DNA of 64,000 bases from an uncultured Duncaniella sp. (GCA_910578515.1 CAJTQR010000004.1:186001-250000); one strand, 5' to 3'; shown: positions 9,728 through 18,780, numbered from the stretch's first letter. Numbers and translations: made by a program. Notes: generated by a model not told the origin, from the sequence alone.

Positions 9728-9789
9728 TATTTAACAGAGATTTTTTACTTTTTAATCCTTAAGCTAACTTATATGTAAGCAATAAAAAA

Positions 9790-9828
9790 AATACGACCGT
9801 CGCTTTTGCAGTAAGCGACGGTCGTATT
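9790..9828 (-). terminator. Terminator of the tRNA-Glu/rpsT transcript
   Basis: A perfect 16-bp inverted repeat (9790-9805 and 9813-9828) with a seven-base loop is followed on the minus strand by a T-rich tract. It lies immediately downstream of the second tRNA-Glu and insulates ilvD from the tRNA-rpsT-tRNA unit. Confidence 0.9.
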
Positions 9829-9831
9829 AAG

Positions 9832-9903
9832 TAGCCCATAGGAGAATCGAACTCCTCTTTCAAGAATGAAAATCTTGCGTCCTAGCCGATAGACGAATGG
9901 GCC
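9832..9903 (-). tRNA. tRNA-Glu (TTC), copy 2
   Basis: A 72-base cloverleaf: seven-bp acceptor stem starting GGCCCAT, anticodon stem CAAGA/TCTTG around the loop TTTTCAT (anticodon TTC), T-stem AGGAG/CTCCT with TTCGATT, and discriminator A. The CCA end is not encoded. It is identical to the copy at 10241-10312 and is the last element of the tRNA-rpsT-tRNA unit. Confidence 0.97.
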
Positions 9904-9945
9904 CTCTCTTAACCAAGACAGCTATTCATTGCTGCAACCTGCTTA

Positions 9946-10203
9946 TTAAGCAGCAAGCTTAGCGATGTGGTGAGCGAGCTTGCTCTTGAGGTTGGCTGCT
10001 TTATTCTTAGAGATAGCGTTCTTTGAAGCAAGACGGTCAAGCATTGCACCGATTTTACGGAATGCTGATTCTGCTTCAGCCTTATCAGTCATCTTGCGAA
10101 GATTGCGCACGGCGTTGCGGGCAGTCTTAGCATAGTAACGATTGCGAAGTCGGCGTGATTCGATTTGACGAATTCTCTTAAGTGATGATTTATGATTTGC
10201 CAT
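9946..10203 (-). CDS. rpsT: 30S ribosomal protein bS20
   Basis: A small basic ribosomal protein (85 residues) of the 30S subunit that binds 16S rRNA. It begins MANHKSSLKRIRQIE, the hallmark of bS20, and is almost wholly helical with many Lys/Arg. It lies between two identical tRNA-Glu genes and is probably transcribed with them from the promoter at 10329-10360. Processing of the flanking tRNAs would then release the mRNA. Confidence 0.97.
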   Translation of the reverse strand: MANHKSSLKRIRQIESRRLRNRYYAKTARNAVRNLRKMTDKAEAESAFRKIGAMLDRLASKNAISKNKAANLKSKLAHHIAKLAA

Positions 10204-10240
10204 CGGTTAATTATCTTTTTCTTGATTAAGTTCTTATTAG

Positions 10241-10312
10241 TAGCCCATAGGAGAATCGAACTCCTCTTTCAAGAATGAAAATCTTGCGTCCTAGCCGATA
10301 GACGAATGGGCC
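10241..10312 (-). tRNA. tRNA-Glu (TTC), copy 1
   Basis: Identical in all 72 bases to the copy at 9832-9903, with anticodon TTC and CCA not encoded. It is the first element after the promoter at 10329-10360, and its 5' end lies about ten bases from the predicted transcription start. Confidence 0.97.
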
Positions 10313-10328
10313 TTTTCAAAAGCGATTG

Positions 10329-10360
10329 CAAAGTTATATACATTTTTTTACTCAAACAAA
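10329..10360 (-). promoter_or_regulatory. Promoter of the tRNA-Glu/rpsT/tRNA-Glu unit
   Basis: On the minus strand TTTG is followed after 20 bases by TAACTTTG, a strong Bacteroidota promoter. The predicted start near 10322 is about ten bases upstream of the first tRNA-Glu. Confidence 0.85.
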
Positions 10361-10490
10361 TTTTTTAAGAAATTTTTGCTCTTTTTCTCCCTTTAGCCCA
10401 ATTTTACATCTTTTTATGCCCTTTTTTACCAATCAATTTTCACATCTCCTCTTCCATTTTTTGTAATACGCCATGATTTTTTCCTTCATA

Positions 10491-10520
10491 TTGCCGCTAT
10501 AAATAATATTAGTAAATTTG
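10491..10520 (+). promoter_or_regulatory. recO promoter placing +1 at the start codon
   Basis: TTG at 10491-10493, 19 bases, then TAAATTTG at 10513-10520. In this promoter class transcription starts a few bases after the -7 box, so the recO ATG at 10525 would lie at or next to +1. That implies a leaderless mRNA. Confidence 0.75.
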
Positions 10521-10524
10521 CAGT

Positions 10525-11244
10525 ATGAATCTATCATTGGTGGCACTGAAGGTCACAAAACATAGCGACAAGCAGTCGATTCTCACAGCACTCAGCCGTG
10601 AGTGGGGACGCGTTTCACTTGCTCTGCCGGCAGGAAATGGCAAATCAGCATCACGGATGAGGGCGCTGACCATGCCTCTGTGCATCATCGAATGTGTCAC
10701 CGAGCGCCGTTCAAGCCGCGAGGTCATACCCATGCGCCATGTGCAGCAACTGGTGCCTTTATCATCATTACACTCCAACCCTGTGAAACAGATGGTGGCG
10801 ATGTTTCTTGCCGAAGTACTCTCGGCTCTCCTGCGCGAAACCCAAGAAGATGCATCACTGTTTGATTTCATAACCTCAGGAGTAAAAATTCTCGATGAAG
10901 CCAATGAGAGCGGAACGGCTAATTTCCACATCTGCTTCCTCTACCATCTGGGGTGTCTGCTGGGAATCGAACCGGACACATCAACCTATTCTCCTGGAAG
11001 CATACTCGACATACGTGACGGTATATGGCGTCGCTCAATGCCTTTACATCGCGACTATCTCACCCCCGGGGAATCGGATGCCGCATTCCGGTTATCACGC
11101 ATGACATTCTCCAACTATTATAAATATAGGTATACGCGAGAGGAGCGCAACCGAATACTCGATGCGCTCCTGCATTATCTTTCCGTACATTATGTGTCGC
11201 TGCGTAACCTACATTCCCTCGATATCCTACGCGCCATGCTCTGA
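10525..11244 (+). CDS. recO: DNA repair protein RecO
   Basis: A recombination mediator (239 residues) that helps load RecA on gapped DNA with RecR. It has the N-terminal OB-fold pattern (LVALKVTKHSDKQSILTALSREWGRVSL) and the C-terminal helical domain ending in LHYLSVHYVSLRNLHSLDILRAML, typical of Bacteroidota RecO. I do not see a CxxC zinc pair. The ATG used begins four bases after the -7 box, so a leaderless message is predicted. Its last 18 bases overlap the opposite-strand small membrane protein gene. Confidence 0.93.
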   Translation: MNLSLVALKVTKHSDKQSILTALSREWGRVSLALPAGNGKSASRMRALTMPLCIIECVTERRSSREVIPMRHVQQLVPLSSLHSNPVKQMVAMFLAEVLSALLRETQEDASLFDFITSGVKILDEANESGTANFHICFLYHLGCLLGIEPDTSTYSPGSILDIRDGIWRRSMPLHRDYLTPGESDAAFRLSRMTFSNYYKYRYTREERNRILDALLHYLSVHYVSLRNLHSLDILRAML

Positions 11245-11430
11245 ACCCTGCACAAGCACACGGCAACTGCTCATCTTTTTGCCTTGCGGGGTTTTGAATG
11301 CCTCCAACGCCTTGCGGTGAGCCCGGTATATGAAAAACCGGTTGAGGAACATACCGGTAAGCGAAACTATCGCCACGATTGCGACGATTATAAGCCAGAT
11401 TATTAAAGTTCGTTCATCTAACAGTTCCAT
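11227..11430 (-). CDS. Small single-pass membrane protein
   Basis: A predicted 67-residue protein with one hydrophobic segment (about residues 10-30, IIWLIIVAIVAIVSLTGMF), followed by an RFFIYRAHRKALEAF basic stretch and a polar tail. An upstream TTG at 11436 is less likely as start than the ATG at 11430. No family was recognised. The gene converges on recO and overlaps its end by 18 bases, so the exact C-terminus or even the coding status is open, but the membrane-segment/positive-flank layout looks real. Confidence 0.5.
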   Translation of the reverse strand: MELLDERTLIIWLIIVAIVAIVSLTGMFLNRFFIYRAHRKALEAFKTPQGKKMSSCRVLVQGSEHGA

Positions 11431-11586
11431 ATTCAATCAGTTTTAAAAGTCGTTTAATAGATAATTGTGTATCCATTACGATGACTTTGCATCGTTTCAT
11501 ATACTTAAAACACATGTCGGGCTCCGAGAGTTTTGCCATATTCAAATAAATTCAAAAAAATATTTTTGAAGATTTTTTCAAAAATA

Positions 11587-11618
11587 TTTGGTGGTTACAT
11601 ATAAAAGTCATAACTTTG
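11587..11618 (+). promoter_or_regulatory. Promoter of tRNA-Arg
   Basis: TTTG (11587-11590), 20 bases, TAACTTTG (11611-11618). The predicted start lies just ahead of the tRNA 5' end at 11631. Confidence 0.85.
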
Positions 11619-11630
11619 CACTCACAAAAC

Positions 11631-11704
11631 GGCTCCTTAGCTCAACTGAATAGAGCATCTGACTACGGATCAGAAGGTTACAGGTTTGAATCCTGTAGGA
11701 GTCA
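11631..11704 (+). tRNA. tRNA-Arg (ACG)
   Basis: A 74-base cloverleaf with acceptor GGCTCCT/AGGAGTC (one G-U pair), anticodon stem TCTGA/TCAGA around CTACGGA (anticodon ACG, read as ICG), and T-stem ACAGG/CCTGT with TTTGAAT. The discriminator is A and CCA is not encoded. A promoter precedes it and a terminator follows. Confidence 0.97.
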
Positions 11705-11706
11705 CT

Positions 11707-11749
11707 AAAAAAGAGAAGGTTGATTCGATGAATCAACCTTCTCTTTTTT
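11707..11749 (+). terminator. Terminator of tRNA-Arg
   Basis: A perfect inverted repeat of 19 bp (11707-11725 and 11731-11749) with a five-base loop and a T-run on the right edge. The A-run on its left edge also allows it to end the convergent lipoprotein gene transcript. Confidence 0.92.
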
Positions 11750-11771
11750 TGATATTACCAATCAGGATAAC

Positions 11772-12311
11772 TTACTTGCTTATAGCATCTTTGAGCTTAT
11801 CCGCGCCATCCTTTACTGCATTTGCAGCTTTCTCCTTGGCGGCTGCGGCAGCCTCTGTGGTTTTCTCCTTTGCTGCTGCGGCAGCTTCGGCGGTCTTATC
11901 CTTGGCAACTTCCGCTGCATTCTTCACAGCATCCTTGGCATCGCCTACTTTGGCTGAAACAGAGTCGGAAACTTCCTGAGCCTTATCCTTCGCGGCTGCA
12001 GCCAGCGAATCAACCGCTTCCTTAGCCTGCAATTCCGCAAATGAAGCGGCAGCTACAGGGTCCTTTGCCTGAACGGCCGGCACAACTTCCTGCATGAATG
12101 AGTTAGCGGCATCATCCTTTCCCTCCTTAACAAGCTTATCAGCATATTCCTGCGCCTGCTGTACATAAATCTTCATGCTGTCAGGGTCGGTGCAGTTTTC
12201 TATCTTAGCCTTAAGGGCTGCTCCTTCGTCCTCAGCACGCTTCTCAGTTGAACCACATGATACTGTAACCATTGTTGCCAATACGGCAACCGATAAAATT
12301 AGCTTTTTCAT
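11772..12311 (-). CDS. Alanine/lysine-rich lipoprotein
   Basis: A predicted lipoprotein (179 residues). A type II signal peptide ends in VTVSC (Cys19). The mature part is almost entirely helical and low in complexity, with repeated AKEKTTEAAAAAKEKAANA units in the last 60 residues that resemble LEA-like or apolipoprotein-like amphipathic repeats. No enzyme motif is seen. It is probably an envelope structural or stress protein, but that is a guess from composition. It converges on tRNA-Arg and shares the terminator at 11707-11749. Confidence 0.75.
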   Translation of the reverse strand: MKKLILSVAVLATMVTVSCGSTEKRAEDEGAALKAKIENCTDPDSMKIYVQQAQEYADKLVKEGKDDAANSFMQEVVPAVQAKDPVAAASFAELQAKEAVDSLAAAAKDKAQEVSDSVSAKVGDAKDAVKNAAEVAKDKTAEAAAAAKEKTTEAAAAAKEKAANAVKDGADKLKDAISK

Positions 12312-12399
12312 AACTTTTTATATAATTGTACCTTTCTTAATAATGGCTAAAGTCCGAAAAAGTTCATCTAAGCAAAAAAATATAAAAACAGTTTACAGA

Positions 12400-15300
12400 T
12401 TATCGCCGCGAGCACACAGCCAATCTCTTTGACATAACAGACGCCTTAGGCTCCCCGGCAGCTGTCGCGTCGCCACTCACAGTCACTTTATAGACATAGA
12501 TTCCTATTGGGACTTTCGCCCCATTGTAGCCGGTCAAATCCCACTTAACAGGAGCTGAGATATACATGTCGGCACGACCGCGGGTGGTGGACTCCCACAT
12601 ACGGCGCCCACTGAGGTCAAACACCTCTATCTTGACATTGAGCATGGCATCCGGACGGTTATGCACTACATAGAAGTTAGCTTCCACCGACACCGGATTG
12701 GAATCGGTATACACATCGAAAATCTTTGGCGCCACACGGGCATCAACATAGAAATCAACCGATGCCTCAGCCGAATTACCCGACAAATCCCACACCTTCA
12801 ATGTGGCGGTATGACTTCCTGATGAAACTTCAGGCAACCTGTAGCGTATCACTCCGGCATCCGTCCCATCCTCATCAGGAATATAAGCAGAAGCCACATC
12901 CGTAAGCAAAGTACCATCGTCAATACGCAGGGTCATGCTGTGCCCTACCCCGGTAGTCGACATATTGATACCCGTGTCGTCACTCACACGTGCCACCAGC
13001 ATAGGTGTCGCATCTGTCACGCCACCAGGGCGAAACGACTCATGGTCCATATATATGTATTCAATAACCGGCGCCACACTATCGGTAGCCGCCGAGCTAT
13101 CCGAACCATATATATAGAAATCACGGCTCACACCTACCGCCTCCGTAGCATCGTCAGCCAAAGCATACATGCTCATGGCAGCATTGCGGAAATTATCGGC
13201 AATATCACCAGGCACGGTCATCGAGAAATCAAATTCTCCACCCTTCACCTGGGCCCGGCCGGTATAAAGCCTCGCTCCCTGCTCATCATATATATCCTCC
13301 TTACCGTCGGCTCCATTCCCCTTAGTGGTAACACTCCGTTCGGCATCATAAAGCGACACACTTACCCATCCGTCGAAACCACTGAGAAGTGTACCGTCAA
13401 CACCTCTCACAGAGCCATGAAAGCGCGGACGCTGCATAGCCTGGACCGTCACCTGCTCTTCTCCATTCAAAGCCACCCCATCTATCGACTCCAACACCAC
13501 CCTCGGCGCGGGCACCGCAAGTCTCATGGCAGGGTCACCAAGAAGCACAAACCGGAGTTTATTTTCATCCTGCACCTTATTCTTAGCCCTGCGCAGTGCT
13601 TCCCCTACGGGGATAAGACGACCGTCATCCTCCATGGCAAATATTTCCTCGCCCACGGCTGAGGTCAACACTCCGTTGCGTGAGATTAACACCTTCCTCA
13701 CGGCAGTAATTCCACCTATCGCGCCTCCACTATCCTTCATCACCATCTGTTCGAGCCCCGACATGGCAACCCCGTCCCATTCGCCAAATGTACAAGTGGC
13801 ACCATAGAAAAACAGCGGATAACGCAAATACATATTTCCCAAATCGGATGTAGTGAACACGCCTTCGGAAGTAAGCGAATTGAGATTGGCATGTCCTGTG
13901 AAACTCCACCATATCACACCCTCATCGAGCAGACGGTGCATCCTCTCGCGCGCTCCTTCATACACTCCACCCATCAGGTCATAGGCATCCAGATAGACCT
14001 TATGATATGTAAATTCCTCCCCGGCGGGAAGTCTCCTCATATTCTTTTCAAGTTTCTCCGTCTGCCGAAGGTGCTCACCATTGTCACCGTCGTCGGCCAC
14101 AAGCATCACTTTATTGCGCCACTCTCCTGCAATCGGTGAGGTCATATATGCCTCCAGTCTGTCAACATATAGTTTAGCTTCCATCTGACTGCGAGCAGGA
14201 ATACGCCCCACCGCTATATCCATCCGCTCTGTACCATTCATTTTCCCGGCACCGTTCCCTAAAAATGCTAAAATATCATCGCTGCAATAGGAGTCAGCTT
14301 CACTGATGCACATCTCACTCTGCCACGTAGGAAGAGTAATATCGCTGCTCCCGGCCATAGCATCAGTGAGGCGGCGATGGTCATGGGTAACCGCGCCAAG
14401 AAGCAACACACTCCCTAATTTCCGCCCCTGAGCGACATTGCTTCCACGGTCATAATACATTTTCAACATTCTTCTGATGGCATTCACATCAGAAACTCCT
14501 GAGCTAAACTCATTGCTCACCTGCTCCATGGTGACACACAGCACTTCCATGCCATCCGCCTGACGGTGAAGTTCCGCAATCCTCTCCGCGTATGTATAGA
14601 GCGGTTCCTGAGTCACTATAACCATGTCGGGCACAGGGGCTCCATGCAGATTCTGAGGCTCCACTCTCCCTCTAAACTTCGGGGCAGCCATCTCCGCTTT
14701 GTCATCCCATACAGCATATTCACGCTTTCCGGAATACTCATTCTTCCACGCCACACAACCCTCGCCGGTTTCATGTACATTCATCCGTACCAATGACAAT
14801 GGAGAGGTAACATCCCAGACTCTTACAGAACCATCCGCTCCCGAGAGGCTTAAAACACGCGCCGAGGACGAAAAGCACAACTTACGCTCCTTGGGGAGGG
14901 TCAGCTCACGTATATAGTTAACTGATATGTTATCCAGGTGAGCCAGTCCGACCGTACCCCCTACCGAAAACCGGGCTCCAAGCGTCAGATTTTTGCCATT
15001 TATGGAAAACCGCTTACGTATACATGTTGTATCGCCATACTCTGAGCCTGAGCGCAACTGGCTACCTGGATCCCCATCAAGCGAGACACCGTTGACAGTC
15101 ATAGCCAATGTCCCTGCCGCCGAAACCGTCTTTGAGTAGAACACTACCTGCATCCACACATCAGTCCCCTCCCTCCTGTCAGGAAGAGAGAAATTGAATG
15201 TGCGGGAGGGTGTGAACCTAAAATCCTCACCCAGTAGCTGATGCCCGCTCTCGGCAGGCGTAACACGGTCAAGTTCATGAGCCAGACGCTCTATAAAGGT

Positions 15301-15783
15301 ATCGGTCGGTTCATCGTCAGCCGACAGCGGCATCCCCTCCGAAGGTATCTCACGCAAAGGCGCCTCCCGGTCAGAAAGGAAATAGTAGCCTACCGACGAA
15401 TATGGATTGAGAGAACGCACATACCAACCATCGCCACTTTCGCTCCATCGCTCCGGACCTATGGCGTAGAAGACTATACCGCCACCAGTATGCTCACTCT
15501 GGACCATCGGAAGGTCATCGACATAGGATTCAAGCGTCAGCAAATCAGGAATCCGCGCACCCCCATAGCCGTAAACCCTAACTTTCGACGGGTCGACAAA
15601 CCCCCACCCTTTCAAATCGGCATCAGAAATACGATGCAAACCGGAAGATGCAACACTTATTTTCACCCACCGACCTGATTCAAGCACCGAATTCCGCGCA
15701 TAGGCATCCGGACTGAACGCAAGGGCGCTCTGCCAGAAAATAATCAGCAAAAATGAAAATAGATATCGCAGCAATGCAGTCAT
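12400..15783 (-). CDS. porU: Type IX secretion system sortase PorU
   Basis: Gingipain-like (peptidase family C25) sortase that removes the C-terminal signal of type IX cargo at the cell surface and attaches the cargo to lipopolysaccharide. The chosen ATG at 15783 gives 1127 residues with a signal peptide (LRYLFSFLLIIFWQSALA). A TTG five codons upstream is not needed. The catalytic pair is visible as His631 in WSFTGHANLN and Cys664 in GATCTFGEWDG, 33 residues apart as in gingipains. The C-terminus has an immunoglobulin-like/FlgD-like domain with VFDLSGRRMWE and VPIGIYVYKV. No other secretion-system gene (such as porV) is adjacent. Confidence 0.93.
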   Translation of the reverse strand: MTALLRYLFSFLLIIFWQSALAFSPDAYARNSVLESGRWVKISVASSGLHRISDADLKGWGFVDPSKVRVYGYGGARIPDLLTLESYVDDLPMVQSEHTGGGIVFYAIGPERWSESGDGWYVRSLNPYSSVGYYFLSDREAPLREIPSEGMPLSADDEPTDTFIERLAHELDRVTPAESGHQLLGEDFRFTPSRTFNFSLPDRREGTDVWMQVVFYSKTVSAAGTLAMTVNGVSLDGDPGSQLRSGSEYGDTTCIRKRFSINGKNLTLGARFSVGGTVGLAHLDNISVNYIRELTLPKERKLCFSSSARVLSLSGADGSVRVWDVTSPLSLVRMNVHETGEGCVAWKNEYSGKREYAVWDDKAEMAAPKFRGRVEPQNLHGAPVPDMVIVTQEPLYTYAERIAELHRQADGMEVLCVTMEQVSNEFSSGVSDVNAIRRMLKMYYDRGSNVAQGRKLGSVLLLGAVTHDHRRLTDAMAGSSDITLPTWQSEMCISEADSYCSDDILAFLGNGAGKMNGTERMDIAVGRIPARSQMEAKLYVDRLEAYMTSPIAGEWRNKVMLVADDGDNGEHLRQTEKLEKNMRRLPAGEEFTYHKVYLDAYDLMGGVYEGARERMHRLLDEGVIWWSFTGHANLNSLTSEGVFTTSDLGNMYLRYPLFFYGATCTFGEWDGVAMSGLEQMVMKDSGGAIGGITAVRKVLISRNGVLTSAVGEEIFAMEDDGRLIPVGEALRRAKNKVQDENKLRFVLLGDPAMRLAVPAPRVVLESIDGVALNGEEQVTVQAMQRPRFHGSVRGVDGTLLSGFDGWVSVSLYDAERSVTTKGNGADGKEDIYDEQGARLYTGRAQVKGGEFDFSMTVPGDIADNFRNAAMSMYALADDATEAVGVSRDFYIYGSDSSAATDSVAPVIEYIYMDHESFRPGGVTDATPMLVARVSDDTGINMSTTGVGHSMTLRIDDGTLLTDVASAYIPDEDGTDAGVIRYRLPEVSSGSHTATLKVWDLSGNSAEASVDFYVDARVAPKIFDVYTDSNPVSVEANFYVVHNRPDAMLNVKIEVFDLSGRRMWESTTRGRADMYISAPVKWDLTGYNGAKVPIGIYVYKVTVSGDATAAGEPKASVMSKRLAVCSRR

Positions 15784-15825
15784 AGGATTATAACGCAAAG
15801 TCTACATAACTTATTGCACCGCCAC

Positions 15826-16719
15826 TCATTCATACTGCGCCAGCGCATCGCGTAGCGCCGTGGCAACCATAGCCTTAAGCTCGGGCGGGGACACCACCTG
15901 GATATTGGCGCCATACGACAGCAATTCCTGAACGAAATCAGGTGTAAGCCTTAGTTTCAGATAGAAAAGCGAATACTCATCGTGCACCACCTCGCGTTGG
16001 GAATGATGCAACGGCAACGCCCTGAGATATTTCGACTGGCGAATGTCGGCTCTAAGCACAACCTCCTTAGGCTCACCCTGCGAGAAAACTATACCGAAAG
16101 TATCCCTCACATAGCTTTCAAGATTAAAGGACTTATCGACCACGAAAGTATCATCCTCAATCTTCACCTCTTCCATACGGTCAAGCGCATAGGTCTTGAT
16201 TTTGTCATCGCGGACATTGCGACCAGTTACATACCACCGTTGCTTGAAAATCTTAAGGAAGTAGGGCTCTATCACCACATCCTTTGTCGGATTCAGACGG
16301 GTATATGGACGGTAAGTGAACCTCACAGGATGACTCTCGCGCAGCGCCGAAATCACCTGCGAGAGATATAAGCGTGCCGAAGGCACATCTTCAAGGAATA
16401 TCCTGTCCGACACATCACTCACACTTGCAAGCACATTGCTCATTGCTGCAGAGTTCAGGAGCCAGTCAGTCATACTCTCGCGACGGTCATCTCCGGAGTC
16501 TATGTAATACTCATAAGTAGAAGTATTGCACTCGATATTTATATTAAACAGCTCCTCGATAGCAAGGCGATAGTTATAGAATGTGCGTCTCGGCAACGGA
16601 TTCCCCTCCGAATAAGGCGACATGAGCCAAAGCTCATTGAGCTTCTCTCGGGTTATGGAACCGTAGCGGCGTATGGTGTCAATAAGCCAGATGTATCGGC
16701 CAAGTAGATTACGAGCCAT
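15826..16719 (-). CDS. WYL-domain transcriptional regulator
   Basis: A 297-residue cytosolic regulator with an N-terminal winged-helix-like region (residues 1-60) and a WYL domain (about 125-200: SHPVRFTYRPY, then IEPYFLKIFKQRWYVTGRN). It ends in a WCX-type extension. WYL domains are ligand- or nucleic-acid-binding sensors. The ATG at 16719 is preferred over a start 16 codons upstream because it gives MARNLLGRYIWLIDTIRRYG, the usual family N-terminus. It overlaps the nhaC-type gene by 11 bases, so the two are co-transcribed. The ligand and targets cannot be read from the sequence. Confidence 0.88.
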   Translation of the reverse strand: MARNLLGRYIWLIDTIRRYGSITREKLNELWLMSPYSEGNPLPRRTFYNYRLAIEELFNINIECNTSTYEYYIDSGDDRRESMTDWLLNSAAMSNVLASVSDVSDRIFLEDVPSARLYLSQVISALRESHPVRFTYRPYTRLNPTKDVVIEPYFLKIFKQRWYVTGRNVRDDKIKTYALDRMEEVKIEDDTFVVDKSFNLESYVRDTFGIVFSQGEPKEVVLRADIRQSKYLRALPLHHSQREVVHDEYSLFYLKLRLTPDFVQELLSYGANIQVVSPPELKAMVATALRDALAQYE

Positions 16720-18049
16720 AGGAAGAGGAGGTTTTAGAGTTAAGGCGTCTCGGGAACAGGAACACAATCGAGAGGACTATCATTCCCGCAAGCGCCCACG
16801 GATAATAGAGATAGGGAAATGGTGATGCCGGTGAAATTCCGGCAAGTGAAGTGGCAAGCAATGTCTGAGCGCCGTAAGGGATGAGACACTGCACCACACA
16901 CGATGCCGAGTCAAGCAGCGACGCGCTCTTGCGCGGGTCAATCCCGTAACGCTCCGACACATCCCTCGCAATACCGCCCACAGTAATGATAGCGACAGTA
17001 TTGTTTGCGGTACATAGATTAACAAGACCTACAAGTATCGCAAGCACCCCTTGCGCACCGCGTGTGCCCGAGATATGAGCGGTGAGTCCCTGAAGCAAAA
17101 ACTGGATTCCTCCCGCCGCTTTTATCAGTCCGAGCATACCTGCGGCAAGCAGGGTTATTATAATCAGATTGCCCATGGAATCAACTCCCGCACCCATGTA
17201 TCCCGCAAGTTCTATCAACGGTCTGCCATCAATCACCGCCAGGATAACAGCCGTGACAATACCCAGCGAAAGCACAATGGTGACATTGATGCCAATCACA
17301 GCCGTAGCAATCACCACTATATAGGGAAGTATGAGCCATGGATTTGCATCCTTGCCGAGGCTCATCTCCGGAGTGCCGTAGCTCATGATAATGTATATAA
17401 CCAGTGTCACGACTGCTGCCGGAAGGGCTATCCATAGGTTTGCCTTGAATTTATCACTCATATCGCACCCCTGCGAGCGTGTGGCAGCAATAGTGGTATC
17501 GGATATAAACGACAGATTATCTCCAAAAAATGCACCGCCAAGCACCACCGCTACATAAAATGGCACCTCTGCACCTGCCACCGATGCCATCTCAACGGCA
17601 AGCGGAGTGAGAGCCACCACTGTGCCAACGGACGTCCCGATTGACAGAGAGATAAAACATGCGGCAAAAAACAGCGTCGGCACCACAAACTCAGGCGGGA
17701 AAATCTTAAGCGTGAAATTGACGGTCGCGTCCACCGCCCCTATCTCCTTGGCAAGCGAGGCGAAAGCTCCGGCAAGCACAAACACCCATATCATGTATAG
17801 GATATTAAAGTGTCCGGCTGCCCGCGAAAACACATCTATACGCTCCATCAACGACCTGCCTCGGTAAATCACCACTGCCCACACCGATGCTACCACAAGC
17901 GCCACGCTTATAGGCATCTTATAGAAATCGCCGATTGCCACCGACACGGCTACATAAAGGAGCAGAAAGAGTATAATCGGCGAGAGTGCCAGCCACCCTT
18001 TAGCGGCAGGTATACGCCTGTCAGTATCTATAGTTGGAGTTTCAATCAT
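16709..18049 (-). CDS. nhaC: NhaC-family Na+/H+ antiporter
   Basis: A polytopic inner-membrane protein (446 residues, about eleven to twelve hydrophobic segments) of the NhaC antiporter family. It has the GGAFFGDNLSFISDTTIAA motif around the ion path and SIGTSVGTVVALTPLAVEMA. It exports sodium in exchange for protons, or possibly another cation or organic acid as some NhaC relatives do. The start at 18049 leaves five bases to the lysozyme gene upstream, so an operon of lysozyme, antiporter and WYL regulator is likely. Confidence 0.88.
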   Translation of the reverse strand: MIETPTIDTDRRIPAAKGWLALSPIILFLLLYVAVSVAIGDFYKMPISVALVVASVWAVVIYRGRSLMERIDVFSRAAGHFNILYMIWVFVLAGAFASLAKEIGAVDATVNFTLKIFPPEFVVPTLFFAACFISLSIGTSVGTVVALTPLAVEMASVAGAEVPFYVAVVLGGAFFGDNLSFISDTTIAATRSQGCDMSDKFKANLWIALPAAVVTLVIYIIMSYGTPEMSLGKDANPWLILPYIVVIATAVIGINVTIVLSLGIVTAVILAVIDGRPLIELAGYMGAGVDSMGNLIIITLLAAGMLGLIKAAGGIQFLLQGLTAHISGTRGAQGVLAILVGLVNLCTANNTVAIITVGGIARDVSERYGIDPRKSASLLDSASCVVQCLIPYGAQTLLATSLAGISPASPFPYLYYPWALAGMIVLSIVFLFPRRLNSKTSSSYGS

Positions 18050-18054
18050 ATGTG

Positions 18055-18780
18055 TCAAGGTTGCATTAATAGATTTTCCTCCACATGCGGAGTCACAAGT
18101 TCCTGCCAATCATGCAGATTACCACTGAAAGCATTTATATCCACCGGATGGTCTATCCCGTTCACACGCCCGTTGTGTGTAGCCTGCCAGAATAGCCATT
18201 CCATATCCTCCGGTTCATCGACCAGTGAGCATATCCAGAGGGGATACCCTTCGAGGCGTCCTTTCACAAAGCGTGAATATCCATTTTTATTCGTATAAAG
18301 TATCACATTATATCCATGCTTCTCCAGATGGTCTATCATCTCGTTCAGACGGTTGAGCACCATCGGTGTAGGCTGGCTGTTGGGATTGGCCCATTCCTCT
18401 ATATCAATCGCCACGGGGAGGTCGAGTCTACGTCCTCTCAGTGAGTTGAGAAAATTAAGACCCTGCATGTAGCCGGGTGTGTCAAATCGGAAAAAATGAT
18501 ATGCCCCTACTTTAAGTCCGGCAGCCCGGGCCTTGCGCAGATTCTCCACGAATCGTTTATCCTTGAAGGTTCCACCTTCGGTTGCCTTTATCATAACGAA
18601 ACTGATGCCATCGGCCGCCACCTTCTCAAAGTCAATCGGACCGTTGTGTGCGCTTATGTCGATGCCAAGCACGGCAAACTTTTCGGGATTCGGATAATGG
18701 GTATGCTTTTCAGTTGTTTTTTCCCTACAACCGGTCAACGCAAAAAACAGAACTATTAATATGCCAAATGTCCGTATCAT
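18055..18780 (-). CDS. GH25 lysozyme-like lipoprotein
   Basis: A 241-residue protein with a lipoprotein signal peptide ending in FFALTGC, followed by a glycoside hydrolase family 25 domain that cleaves the MurNAc-GlcNAc bond of peptidoglycan. Recognisable are GIDISAHNGPIDFEKV (first catalytic Asp), FVMIKATEG, GAYHFFRF, the DIEEW motif with the catalytic acid, and the DINAFSG end. An ATG at 18780 is used because the 13 extra residues upstream do not look like part of the signal peptide. It likely acts in the periplasm or at the surface. Confidence 0.9.
   Translation of the reverse strand: MIRTFGILIVLFFALTGCREKTTEKHTHYPNPEKFAVLGIDISAHNGPIDFEKVAADGISFVMIKATEGGTFKDKRFVENLRKARAAGLKVGAYHFFRFDTPGYMQGLNFLNSLRGRRLDLPVAIDIEEWANPNSQPTPMVLNRLNEMIDHLEKHGYNVILYTNKNGYSRFVKGRLEGYPLWICSLVDEPEDMEWLFWQATHNGRVNGIDHPVDINAFSGNLHDWQELVTPHVEENLLMQP

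Noticed and set aside
13526..13807. Plus-strand ORFs inside porU (also 12940-13662 and 15241-15678)
   Set aside because: All are antisense frames of the sortase gene, which accounts for the whole stretch.
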